Shown: in pieces, positions 7,801 through 15,702 of the stretch | Numbering within the stretch: position 1 is the stretch's first letter | Layout of the letters: the number at the start of each line of letters is the position of its first letter | Source of the DNA: a virus | IMG/VR virus record: IMGVR_UViG_3300025313_000038 | Coordinates: 1-43,390 of that record | Length of the DNA stretch: 43,390 nt | Direction: 5' to 3' (one strand) | The notes under the pieces: generated by a model | What the model saw: only the letters and a program-made list of their open reading frames with translations | What the model was told of the DNA's origin: nothing | The model's database searches: none | Made by a program: the position numbers and the translations under genes

Positions 7801-9118
7801 ATAATTTCACCCTCGCTGAAGATTGCTTGAACAGAAACTTGTTGTTATCGTCAATGAAATCATACACAGTTAGACGATTTCCATTTTCCTTCTTCCTCAA
7901 TCCCCTGCCAATTCTCTGGAGAATCTTGACATGATTCTTACCAGAACCAGCCAATATGAGAGTGCTTATGGCTGGAATGTCTATTCCTTCATCAAATATT
8001 GGTGTGGCGATGAATATACCTCCTTTGCCCATGCTATCAATTACTTCCTTACGAAACTCTGTAGAATCACCACCACTAACAAATGCAGAGCCTCGTATCG
8101 ATTCTTGTAATAATTTGCCATGTTCGATGCGCTCTACAAGTATAAGCACAGTTCCATTATCATTCTCAGCAAATTGCCTTATCCTCGCATTGCGTACATC
8201 ATTGCGAACAATAAGATTATCGTACGCATCACTATAATTCATGTCCCACAAATCGTCATCACCATCACTGATGACACTAACATTTATGGTTGGCTCAGCA
8301 CTATACTCATGTTCAATCATCCACTTGTTGCCAAGATCGAACACAACCTCTCCAGTGTATGCAATGAGTTTCATGTCTGACAATACATCGTACTTCAATG
8401 GAGTCCCACTGAATCCGAAACGATAACAACCAGGAATGCTAGACAACACATCCATCATCGTATCGCTAGATACGTGGTGGCATTCATCGATCATAACGAG
8501 AACATTTCCATTGACATCTAACACATTGAGCTTATTGCTCAACGTCTGAATCATGGCAACTGTTATTGTTTGTGGATCCCAAATGCCGTCACCAATCTTA
8601 CCAATTCTGATATCTAATCTATCTTCAAATCTTTTCGCAGTCTGATGAAGCAACTCTTTCCTGTGCAACAGTACGACAGTTTTCGGCACATGAAGAGCTT
8701 TGATAATTGCAGCCATGACTTCTGTCTTACCAGAATTCGTTGCCATCTTAGCAACACCACGTCTGAATCCCAACAGTGCATTTGCTGCATTGATCTGATA
8801 TTCTCTTAGAATAATTCCACTGAGATCGTTCTCGCAAACAGTAGTGAAATCCCCCAATCTGCCATCCTTGTACCAAAGACTAGCTTGTACACCATACTCA
8901 TCTAACTTGCCAACAACGAGATCTAACAATCCTGTTGGAAATGTGGACATATCCTTCATGAGTGAAATATAACCGTCCCAATATCCGGATTTATACTTCG
9001 GCATGAAGCGATATCCGTTCGGTCTCGCTCTACAAACTTCTCTAATTATAGCAAGAGCACGTGGATTAGATCTAGGCTGCAATATGGATGAGTATATATC
9101 TCCGACAACGATTTCCAT
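7763..9118 (-). CDS. UvsW-like superfamily 2 DNA helicase
   Basis: The 451-residue protein has the full set of SF2 motifs: A-T-N-S-G-K-T (I), D-E-C-H-H (II), S-G-T-P (III), I-A-T-P-I-F-D-E-G-I-D (V) and Q-R-I-G-R-G-L-R (VI). The first 110 residues resemble the DNA-binding N-domain of T4 UvsW. Such helicases branch-migrate recombination intermediates and clear R-loops during phage replication. The start at 9118 begins with the over-represented 8-mer itself (ATGGAAAT, encoding M-E-I). A 12-bp hairpin lies 15 nt upstream of the start. Confidence 0.88.
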   Translation of the reverse strand: MEIVVGDIYSSILQPRSNPRALAIIREVCRARPNGYRFMPKYKSGYWDGYISLMKDMSTFPTGLLDLVVGKLDEYGVQASLWYKDGRLGDFTTVCENDLSGIILREYQINAANALLGFRRGVAKMATNSGKTEVMAAIIKALHVPKTVVLLHRKELLHQTAKRFEDRLDIRIGKIGDGIWDPQTITVAMIQTLSNKLNVLDVNGNVLVMIDECHHVSSDTMMDVLSSIPGCYRFGFSGTPLKYDVLSDMKLIAYTGEVVFDLGNKWMIEHEYSAEPTINVSVISDGDDDLWDMNYSDAYDNLIVRNDVRNARIRQFAENDNGTVLILVERIEHGKLLQESIRGSAFVSGGDSTEFRKEVIDSMGKGGIFIATPIFDEGIDIPAISTLILAGSGKNHVKILQRIGRGLRKKENGNRLTVYDFIDDNNKFLFKQSSARVKLYASEGFKTTLLR

Positions 9119-9132
9119 AATGACCTACAGAC

Positions 9133-9166
9133 GCTTCGAGAGAGCTATCTTACACTCTCTCGAAGC
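9133..9166. other. Perfect 12-bp hairpin, 10-nt loop
   Basis: GCTTCGAGAGAG (9133-9144) and CTCTCTCGAAGC (9155-9166) are exact inverted copies around a 10-nt loop. It sits in the 103-nt gap between the membrane protein gene and the helicase gene. There is no U-run after it on the minus strand, so it looks more like an RNA-processing or attenuation structure than a simple terminator. Confidence 0.75.
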
Positions 9167-9221
9167 AATTACAAAGGAGGAACCAACGTCCGGCTAATTT
9201 ACTAAACTTGCAAACGATAAT

Positions 9222-9671
9222 TCATTCGCCAGTCATTTCCTCCATCATTTCACGAAGGATAGTCTCTCTCACAACACCAAATTTCTCTACAAGCTTGTCA
9301 TATTCTAATTGCACATACTCAGAGAATTTATCTTTTGGCACATACTTCTTCCAATCAATCTTCACATTGAGAACACCGATATGAATATATCCAGGAAGAA
9401 GATCATAGATTGCATCAGCAAGCTCTTTCTTCTGAGCACCACGAAGCCTGTCTTCTACAGCATCGAACACAGCGTCAGAAGATTTGTATGCAAGAACGAT
9501 AGCCTCGTGAACGAATCCAAGAAGTGCTGGATGTGCACCAGTCTTCAGCAAATGACGATTCAACTGCACGAATCCGACGAATGACAGCAGCACGACAGCA
9601 GAGAACAGGAACAGGACAGCAAGAATCACAGTCCAGTTTTGCAACTGCTCAGGAAATTGAATGAACAACAT
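9222..9671 (-). CDS. Single-pass membrane protein, holin or tail-associated candidate
   Basis: The 149-residue protein has one strong transmembrane helix at about residues 15-37 (V-I-L-A-V-L-F-L-F-S-A-V-V-L-L) followed by a charged helical domain. AAAGGAG lies 9 nt before the ATG at 9671. It is the last gene of the structural block and is followed by a hairpin and then replication genes. One transmembrane segment and a long cytoplasmic domain do not match common holins closely. A membrane-anchored late protein is the safest call. Confidence 0.65.
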   Translation of the reverse strand: MLFIQFPEQLQNWTVILAVLFLFSAVVLLSFVGFVQLNRHLLKTGAHPALLGFVHEAIVLAYKSSDAVFDAVEDRLRGAQKKELADAIYDLLPGYIHIGVLNVKIDWKKYVPKDKFSEYVQLEYDKLVEKFGVVRETILREMMEEMTGE

Positions 9672-9684
9672 GATATTTCTCCTT

Positions 9685-10845
9685 TCAACGTCTCATCGAT
9701 GGAAATTTTCCACCTTGACCAATCTTCGCACGACTATCTGACATCCACACTTTGATTGCAGCTCTAGAAGAACCGTATGGTGTTATCGGAGCACCTTCAT
9801 CCGTGATATTATCCTCTTTCCAACAGCCAGCGCACAAGTCAAGACGATCCGGAATTAGGAATGGTAATAGTGTGTGAGCAAGACGAATCGTATTCATCTC
9901 TGTAAGCATTGATAATGTTCTACCGGAACGATAATTGACGACAACCTTGTCAGGTCTTCCACAATTACTAAAACTTGCTGCCGTCCATGTTGTTCCATCG
10001 AACGAACCAGGATACAATTTCACGATAGCAAGCCTGGCATTGATGATGTCAGCAAATGCCAACTGAGAATCCTGAGCAAATGTAGAAAGCTGATGAAGAT
10101 CACAGCAGCAATTCATCAGTGTTGGAAATACAGGACATGAACCATTCCCCCACCAATAGAACATCGCTCCAGTAGATGGATCCGTATAGCACCTCTTTAC
10201 ATCAACAGAAGTGATGAAATTATCGTTCTCATAATAGCTCGGAGGAGGGTCGCAGTTTGTATCAATGAACGGACTGATAAGCCTTGCACGAGGAATCCGT
10301 ATCGTCGCAATACCACCAGAAATGGAAATAGATGATGGATGAATCTCTATCGTTTCTCCAGGATGATATACACGTATCTCACTAGAATTCGTGACCGTCG
10401 TAGCAACAGCAATTACAACAGGATCGTTCGGAGCGGTCTCCAATCCAAGATTCAGTGCGACACCAGAAGAAATAACAGTACACGTCTCTGAACCGACAGC
10501 AATGAGATGTTTCCTAGAGAGGATCAATGGAAATACATAGTCCACAGTCTCACTTGTATATGCAGGATACGGAAAGTATCCTAATTCCGCAATACGCATT
10601 TCTTCAGCCTGAGCAATTGCTTCAGCAAGAGCATAGCGGTCAGTTTGTTTCCACACATATGCGCAGTCAAAGCAAGGAGCTTCATCATCCTTCAACAATC
10701 CATTGAATGCAGCAATAGGAATCCTCATCAACTCCTGATACCGATCCAGTGACAACATCGTTGCCGGCAATAGAGAAATGACATCAGTCGGAGGAATAGC
10801 ACCAGAAGAAATTGGAGTACCAGTTCCGGAACCACTTGAAGGCAT
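9685..10845 (-). CDS. Cys-rich virion-type protein, function unknown
   Basis: The 386-residue protein starts with a Gly/Ser/Thr-rich segment (1-20), has a helical part (30-95) and then mostly beta-strand sequence. I count about 12 cysteines, including C-x2-C near residues 58-61 and near the C-terminus, and a C-C-C run. That is unusual for a cytoplasmic virion protein and suggests metal sites or disulfides. Its place within the tail block suggests a baseplate, connector or adaptor role. I do not recognise the family. GAGG lies before the ATG at 10845. Confidence 0.6.
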   Translation of the reverse strand: MPSSGSGTGTPISSGAIPPTDVISLLPATMLSLDRYQELMRIPIAAFNGLLKDDEAPCFDCAYVWKQTDRYALAEAIAQAEEMRIAELGYFPYPAYTSETVDYVFPLILSRKHLIAVGSETCTVISSGVALNLGLETAPNDPVVIAVATTVTNSSEIRVYHPGETIEIHPSSISISGGIATIRIPRARLISPFIDTNCDPPPSYYENDNFITSVDVKRCYTDPSTGAMFYWWGNGSCPVFPTLMNCCCDLHQLSTFAQDSQLAFADIINARLAIVKLYPGSFDGTTWTAASFSNCGRPDKVVVNYRSGRTLSMLTEMNTIRLAHTLLPFLIPDRLDLCAGCWKEDNITDEGAPITPYGSSRAAIKVWMSDSRAKIGQGGKFPSMRR

Positions 10846-10852
10846 AATTACC

Positions 10853-11383
10853 TCAGCTCACAATCTCTGTATCAGGGTCAACAAATGTATAGCCAGCCTT
10901 TTGTCTGAAGAAATAATATGTTCCAGGATCCAACCGTGGAAGATTTCCATTATCGTCTCTAGCAACACCGAACGCATCTGTATCTCCAGACCAAATGATA
11001 GACGTGCCAGCAGTATTCCTACTGATCCACACCTGAACTCCTTCTATTGGCTGACCGTTCGTAATGTCTGTAACATCGTATGCGAATTCAATTGCGCTTA
11101 TCGCACGATCCTTCACCACATACTCAAGATTTTGCTGAACACAGCCAGCACCATTCACGCGAATGGATAACGGACCAATCGTGTCAGTCTCTGATGCTGT
11201 GAGAACATAGCGATACCATCCACTGCTGATCTCTGCCTTCGTACCAGCAGAACCAACGAATGCTCCGCCAACCTTGCGTATTTCTAAAGTGAATGTTGCA
11301 CCGAGACCGGCAACTTCTGTGCTCGTTGCATCTACCATGACAAATGTAATCTCTTGAGACTGACCAAGTATCAAATCGTACAT
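10853..11383 (-). CDS. Baseplate/appendage beta-sandwich protein
   Basis: The 176-residue protein opens with an N-terminal beta-sandwich resembling the N-domain of BppU-type baseplate proteins (G-Q-S-Q-E-I-T-F-V-M). A second domain with I-E-G-V-Q-V-W-I-S and the final T-Y-Y-F-F-R-Q-K-A-G-Y resembles carboxypeptidase-regulatory or Ig-like adhesion domains. The start codon overlaps the stop of the repeat protein as TAATG, so stoichiometric coupling with that gene is likely. Virion location is inferred from neighbours. Confidence 0.6.
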   Translation of the reverse strand: MYDLILGQSQEITFVMVDATSTEVAGLGATFTLEIRKVGGAFVGSAGTKAEISSGWYRYVLTASETDTIGPLSIRVNGAGCVQQNLEYVVKDRAISAIEFAYDVTDITNGQPIEGVQVWISRNTAGTSIIWSGDTDAFGVARDDNGNLPRLDPGTYYFFRQKAGYTFVDPDTEIVS

Positions 11384-13062
11384 TAGCTCATCCTTCGACG
11401 CATCCCTTTATACATGCCTTTGAACAGCACGACGATGATTCCACCAGCTGTCTGAATCGCTATAACTTGCCCAATAGCAGACAAAAGCGCAACATCTAGG
11501 GAAACAATGACTGCACCAGGAACAACACTGAGTGTCTGACCAACAGTACTCAATAAAGCAGAATTCAAATTTACAACTACCACTCCCGATGGAGCAGAAA
11601 TGGTAATCGCCTGTCCCTGTGCAAGCAAATTGGCAACACCAAGTGACAAACTGAATGCTCCCGGCTGAACATCTAAAACTTGTCCTTGAGCAGATAATAA
11701 CGCAGACAACAGACTAACAGACACTGATCCAGACTGTTGATCGATAACCTGACCAACAGCAGAAATGATAGCAGACTGTAAGTTGACAGTTGCAGCACCA
11801 GGAACAATGGAAATATTCTGGCTAGTAGCAGAAAGAGCAGCAGCAAGAAGTGATACAGACACTGCTCCAGACTGTTGATCAATAACCTGACCAAGTGCAT
11901 TTAGCACAGCGGCAGATAGGTTTACATTCACACCAGGTGCGGGAGCAGAAATGGTAATAACTTGTCCCTGTACATTCAACAACGCATTCAGCAAACTGAT
12001 GATTCTATCACCAGGCTGCACATCGAAAATCTGTCCTTGAGCAGACAAAGAAGCGAAATTCAAAGGAATGGAAACCGCTCCAGACTGCTGATCTAATACT
12101 TGACCAGCAGCGTTCACTTGAGCAGCTTGCAAATTCACAGTTGCTTCTCCAGACTGTTGATCTATCACCTGTCCCTGAGCAACAATACTCGCAGCTTGAA
12201 GATTGACTATTGCCTCTCCAGATTGTTGATCAATTACTTGTCCTTGAGCAGTGATCTGAGCAGCTTGCAGATTTACAATGATGGCAGGAGGCGGAGCAGA
12301 GATGGTGATTGCCTGACCCTGAGCAGCTATAGCTCCGGCAGACAGATTCTTTGTTACTTCGCCAGGCTGTACATCAATCACTTGACCAGCAGCAGACACA
12401 GCAGCAGCGGATAGATTTACGACAACAACGGCTGTTTCCTTTATCGCCAGTCCGATGATAGTGGCGTCGTCGGCGACGTCCGATGTATACCCCGCGGTCA
12501 CGTCGGTCGAGCCGATAGTGTCGTAGGTGAACACGCCCGCCGTCGCCGCCCCGTAATCGTGCTGGTACCTGTTGGTCCAGCTCGCCAGGGGGGTAATCAT
12601 GCTCGGAGTCTGCCTCCCTGAAAAGTATCCAAGGCAGCAAAAGCAGGCTAGACCCCCCAGGCTCAGCGTGAAGGAGGGGTCGTCTATAGAAGCGGAGTTG
12701 ATCGAGTTGTCGGAGTCTTGCAGCTCCAAATCTGCAGCAGCAGTCACTGAAATACAAGCAGCAGCTTTTGGATCAGCACCACTCACAGTTACTAGAACAG
12801 TCTGATCACCAGTAGGAATACTAGATAACAGAGTATAAGCATAAACTACGTCGGGTTCACCACTTGTTTTTCCAATGGGTGAGACCGGAGCCTCCACCAT
12901 AGATACTCCGCCATACGTAACACTACTTACTTCATCCGTGCCACCGCCCTGCTGGATAACATATACAGTAATCCCTCTTGGTACTCCAACAGGAGAATGC
13001 GTCCAAGACAGGTTCCCCGTGCCGGCAGTCGCATTAGATATGGCATCGTATGCGATAGTCAT
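11383..13062 (-). CDS. Tail/appendage protein with 14 repeats of 23-24 residues
   Basis: The 559-residue protein has an N-terminal globular beta domain (1-210) and then about 14 tandem repeats (213-545). Each repeat has the pattern V-x-L-x-A-A-x-x-x-A-x-G-Q-V-I-D-x-Q-x-G, and two repeat endings alternate (D-Q-Q-S-G and T-I-S-A-P). The C-terminus ends in a basic patch R-R-R-M-S. Such repeats usually build a fibrous beta-structure, so a tail fibre or head decoration is likely. The DNA for residues about 112-206 (12445-12725) is far more GC-rich than the rest, a sign of exchange within the gene. Confidence 0.7.
   Translation of the reverse strand: MTIAYDAISNATAGTGNLSWTHSPVGVPRGITVYVIQQGGGTDEVSSVTYGGVSMVEAPVSPIGKTSGEPDVVYAYTLLSSIPTGDQTVLVTVSGADPKAAACISVTAAADLELQDSDNSINSASIDDPSFTLSLGGLACFCCLGYFSGRQTPSMITPLASWTNRYQHDYGAATAGVFTYDTIGSTDVTAGYTSDVADDATIIGLAIKETAVVVVNLSAAAVSAAGQVIDVQPGEVTKNLSAGAIAAQGQAITISAPPPAIIVNLQAAQITAQGQVIDQQSGEAIVNLQAASIVAQGQVIDQQSGEATVNLQAAQVNAAGQVLDQQSGAVSIPLNFASLSAQGQIFDVQPGDRIISLLNALLNVQGQVITISAPAPGVNVNLSAAVLNALGQVIDQQSGAVSVSLLAAALSATSQNISIVPGAATVNLQSAIISAVGQVIDQQSGSVSVSLLSALLSAQGQVLDVQPGAFSLSLGVANLLAQGQAITISAPSGVVVVNLNSALLSTVGQTLSVVPGAVIVSLDVALLSAIGQVIAIQTAGGIIVVLFKGMYKGMRRRMS
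11400..12430 (-). repeat. Tandem repeats coding for 23-24-residue units
   Basis: About 14 diverged units of 69-72 bp lie in the 3' part of the fibre-like gene, the most similar sharing the CCAGACTGTTGATC segment (plus strand, e.g. near 11730, 11870, 12150, 12220). Their divergence argues for an old expansion under protein-level selection. Confidence 0.8.
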
Positions 13063-13137
13063 CCTACCTCTAACTAATCAGCGACATACTCAGTGTATAA
13101 GACCTGCACATCGGCCATTTATATGCCACAACTCTCA

Positions 13138-13569
13138 CTAAGTGATTCTCAGTATTCCATTGGCATGAAAAGCGAGAGTATAGTTGCCCCCATTCGAGTT
13201 GGTGGCGATCTCCCAAATGATGCAGTGCCACTTGGTCACGGTGGTGTCGTCGTACAGAATGGCCCGCTGGATTGTCGCAGTGGCAAGAGACGTCCATGTG
13301 ACATTCGTACCATCATCATCCCAACTAGCAAAGTCGCTGGTATCGTCCTGTGCGACGACAGGAACACCGATGCTCTCGCCAGTGGCAGTGTATCCAGATG
13401 CAACGATCTCATTGGTGGAGCTATAGGCTGGATCAGCACCATCAATTTGCCCAGCAGCATAGGCATCCGAATACAACGCCAATCGGAATGTATCCGAGTT
13501 GAAGTCCATAGTTTTGAGCAAAAGCTGCTCTTTCATATTATTGACAGTGTGAGGATCACCTTCTGCCAT
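13138..13569 (-). CDS. Tail-associated structural protein
   Basis: The 143-residue protein matches a common phage tail/virion family by its pattern. It has an N-terminal K-E-Q-L-L-L-K-T with D-F-N-S-D-T-F-R-L-A-L-Y, a G-Y-T-A-T-G-E-S motif, a D-D-D-G-T-N-V-T-W segment and a final beta strand. Those proteins are small beta-rich tail components found near fibre genes. AAGGAG precedes the ATG at 13569 by 6 nt. A 75-nt gap separates it from the repeat-protein gene. Confidence 0.65.
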   Translation of the reverse strand: MAEGDPHTVNNMKEQLLLKTMDFNSDTFRLALYSDAYAAGQIDGADPAYSSTNEIVASGYTATGESIGVPVVAQDDTSDFASWDDDGTNVTWTSLATATIQRAILYDDTTVTKWHCIIWEIATNSNGGNYTLAFHANGILRIT

Positions 13570-13572
13570 AAT

Positions 13573-13908
13573 CTACTCCTTGTAACTTTCGTCTCTAGTG
13601 ATATGCAACGAGATAGATTTGCCAACTTTCAGAGCCAATGCTCTTTTGAACCATACCCATGCAGCAGTGATCTCTTTTCCATCTGCAACCAATTTAGCAA
13701 CTTCCTTCACAACACCACTTGCAGCAATGGATGGATCGTCATCGCTCATCTTGATCAACTCTGCTGGCAGATTCACTTGCCATTTTGTTGCCAACACTTC
13801 TTTGATACGAGCAATCGTCGGAGGAACTACATCAGCAGGATTCGCAACGTGCTGAACATTTCCATCTTTCTTCTTCTCCTCCGAGCATAATTTCAACGGA
13901 TCATACAT
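13573..13908 (-). CDS. Hypothetical protein, 111 residues
   Basis: I do not recognise this protein. It is helical, starts M-Y-D-P-L-K and has a charged Lys-rich segment near residue 12 and again near the C-terminus. AAGGAG precedes the ATG at 13908. It lies 3 nt upstream of the tail protein gene and 1 nt after the next upstream gene, so it is part of the structural operon and may be a tail assembly factor. Confidence 0.6.
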   Translation of the reverse strand: MYDPLKLCSEEKKKDGNVQHVANPADVVPPTIARIKEVLATKWQVNLPAELIKMSDDDPSIAASGVVKEVAKLVADGKEITAAWVWFKRALALKVGKSISLHITRDESYKE

Positions 13909-13909
13909 A

Positions 13910-14182
13910 CTATTTTACTCCTTCCGATTTAGCAAATAATCGTGCAGTCTTCAAATTGACGACAACCGGCTCTGGTTCTGGAATTCCGTGTTCTTGACGA
14001 TACAATTTCTCCGCCTGAATACGCTCCGCGTTTATCTGCTTATATTGCGCACGATAATGATCCAAAGCATCAGGCTGACGTGGATCATCGGCACAATCAT
14101 TGACCAGAACACGAATGAAGAAATTACACAGAGCAAGACGTGCATTCAATTCTTCTACAGATCTCAATTGACTGTTGCTCAT
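13910..14182 (-). CDS. Hypothetical helical protein, 90 residues
   Basis: This small helical protein has no recognisable motif. The N-terminal 65 residues look like one or two long helices (possible coiled coil), then a Pro/Glu stretch (G-I-P-E-P-E-P) and a short tail. Its ribosome binding site is TGGAG. Position within the late block suggests a virion assembly or chaperone role; this is inference only. Confidence 0.6.
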   Translation of the reverse strand: MSNSQLRSVEELNARLALCNFFIRVLVNDCADDPRQPDALDHYRAQYKQINAERIQAEKLYRQEHGIPEPEPVVVNLKTARLFAKSEGVK

Positions 14183-14185
14183 GAT

Positions 14186-14524
14186 TTATTTCTCCACCAG
14201 AACCATATTCAATATTGCCGACACACCTAATCCAATAATAAATACTAAAATGATAAGAATAGACCTAACATCGACAACAGAAGCAAAGTACAAAATGGAA
14301 ATGAGAAGACAAATCCATGTCGACATACAGTAGAAACAATTGTACAATCCATTCAAGAACGGTCTCTTGAAGATGTACTCTTCCACATTCGCAACTGTAA
14401 AACAATCCGTCGCCCAGTATTTCATCTTATACAAGATGTCAAACGGACCATCTAAGTACAAGACGAAGAACGTGATGACGAAAGTGGAAATGCCAACTGC
14501 CAAACCATGAGTGAGAAGATTCAT
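14186..14524 (-). CDS. DUF1360-like membrane protein
   Basis: The 112-residue protein has an N-terminal hydrophobic helix (6-22), a central C-F-Y-C-M-S-T-W motif, and two further hydrophobic stretches (70-105). The C-x2-C-x-S-x-W motif in a membrane context is the hallmark of the DUF1360 family, whose function is unknown. It is found in phages and sporulating bacteria. It overlaps the end of the glycosyltransferase gene by 4 nt. Confidence 0.65.
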   Translation of the reverse strand: MNLLTHGLAVGISTFVITFFVLYLDGPFDILYKMKYWATDCFTVANVEEYIFKRPFLNGLYNCFYCMSTWICLLISILYFASVVDVRSILIILVFIIGLGVSAILNMVLVEK

Positions 14525-15702
14525 TTCCTCTTTTTCCTATCGACAGGAGTCTTCTCAACAGAAGTCCTTGCTATACGAACCACTTCCTCTATAACAGACT
14601 GTGGAATTGAACCAACCTCATCCACAACTGGCTTTGGCTTGCTAGAAACAACAACCTCTGTAATCGGCTGCGGAGTCTTCTCAACTGACTTCTCTACACG
14701 AACAAGCAGAGAACGAGAGCCAATATTGTCCTTCGAGCGAGAATCTCTCTCATCTACATACAGATAATCACCATACGATACTTTGTATGGCTGCTTCGAG
14801 ACTATTCCTTGATAGTAGTGTTTTGCTCTTCCCTGCCCGCCAATATATACAGATAGAACCTTACCATCTGGAGACTGAATAGGCAAATGAGTCGGAGCCT
14901 CGCCAATATTCACGGTCACTCTCTCTACAGGCGCTGACTGAACAGCCATCTTACTCAATGCGTTCTGTGACAAGCTTTGAGTTCTTCGTTTACTGCAACC
15001 AGGGCAAGCCATTTCCATTCTCCTTATACGCTCTAGCAACGTCAATGCAAACGCTCTAGATTGCGAATCGTACTGTTTTGTTCTCTGATATTGATGAATT
15101 CTGTACTCTACAAGAGGATGAGGATATCTTACACCACAGAAACTAGCAAACAGTCTCGCATTATACTCACCATCCTCGTAGAATCTTACAGAAGCATCAT
15201 ATCCGCCAATAGATTTCCATTGATCCGTCCTGTGAAGGACATTTACGGAGGAAAATCCGACGAATTTTGTAATGTTCTCACAATCGAAGTCGAGCAACTC
15301 ATAATGAGATACGACCTCGTCACCAAACTTCGACACATCTGGATAGGTTGGAGTGTCGTTGTGCTGACGATGAAAATCATACAATTGCTCGACAGCACCA
15401 CTGACAAGACGATCGTCACTATCAAGAGGCAGAATATAATCGGTATCGCAATTCTCGATCGCCGCATTCCTAGCATACGACACACCATTATTGTTAGTAG
15501 AGTCTATGAATATGTCAAATGGAAATCCGGTAACAATCCTCTTCACATCCTCTAATAGAGGAGAATTGTCATCACAAACGACAACACTACAATTCTGACT
15601 GCAAGCACTTGCAAGACACTCTTCCAACCAACCTACCTGTTCGGAAGTGTAGCAATACACAGGAATGACGATAGAAACAGGAAGCTTGTTCACTTCTTCC
15701 AC
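14521..15702 (-). CDS. Family 2 glycosyltransferase with C-terminal extension
   Basis: Residues 1-240 are a GT-A glycosyltransferase: V-S-I-V-I-P-V-Y at the N-terminus, V-V-C-D-D-N-S, and the D-S-D-D metal/nucleotide-sugar motif near residue 115. A C-terminal region of about 150 residues carries C-P-G-C and a long Pro/Val/Lys-rich tail that may anchor it to a partner. Substrate and acceptor are unknown. The start is taken as GTG at 15702, overlapping the stop of the upstream gene; a second in-frame GTG lies four codons later. It is the last gene of a five-gene sugar/methyl-transfer cluster. Confidence 0.8.
   Translation of the reverse strand: MEEVNKLPVSIVIPVYCYTSEQVGWLEECLASACSQNCSVVVCDDNSPLLEDVKRIVTGFPFDIFIDSTNNNGVSYARNAAIENCDTDYILPLDSDDRLVSGAVEQLYDFHRQHNDTPTYPDVSKFGDEVVSHYELLDFDCENITKFVGFSSVNVLHRTDQWKSIGGYDASVRFYEDGEYNARLFASFCGVRYPHPLVEYRIHQYQRTKQYDSQSRAFALTLLERIRRMEMACPGCSKRRTQSLSQNALSKMAVQSAPVERVTVNIGEAPTHLPIQSPDGKVLSVYIGGQGRAKHYYQGIVSKQPYKVSYGDYLYVDERDSRSKDNIGSRSLLVRVEKSVEKTPQPITEVVVSSKPKPVVDEVGSIPQSVIEEVVRIARTSVEKTPVDRKKRK

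Noticed and set aside
11400-12430. CRISPR array from repeated segments
   Set aside because: Repeats are in frame, diverged and have no unique spacers; they code for protein repeats.
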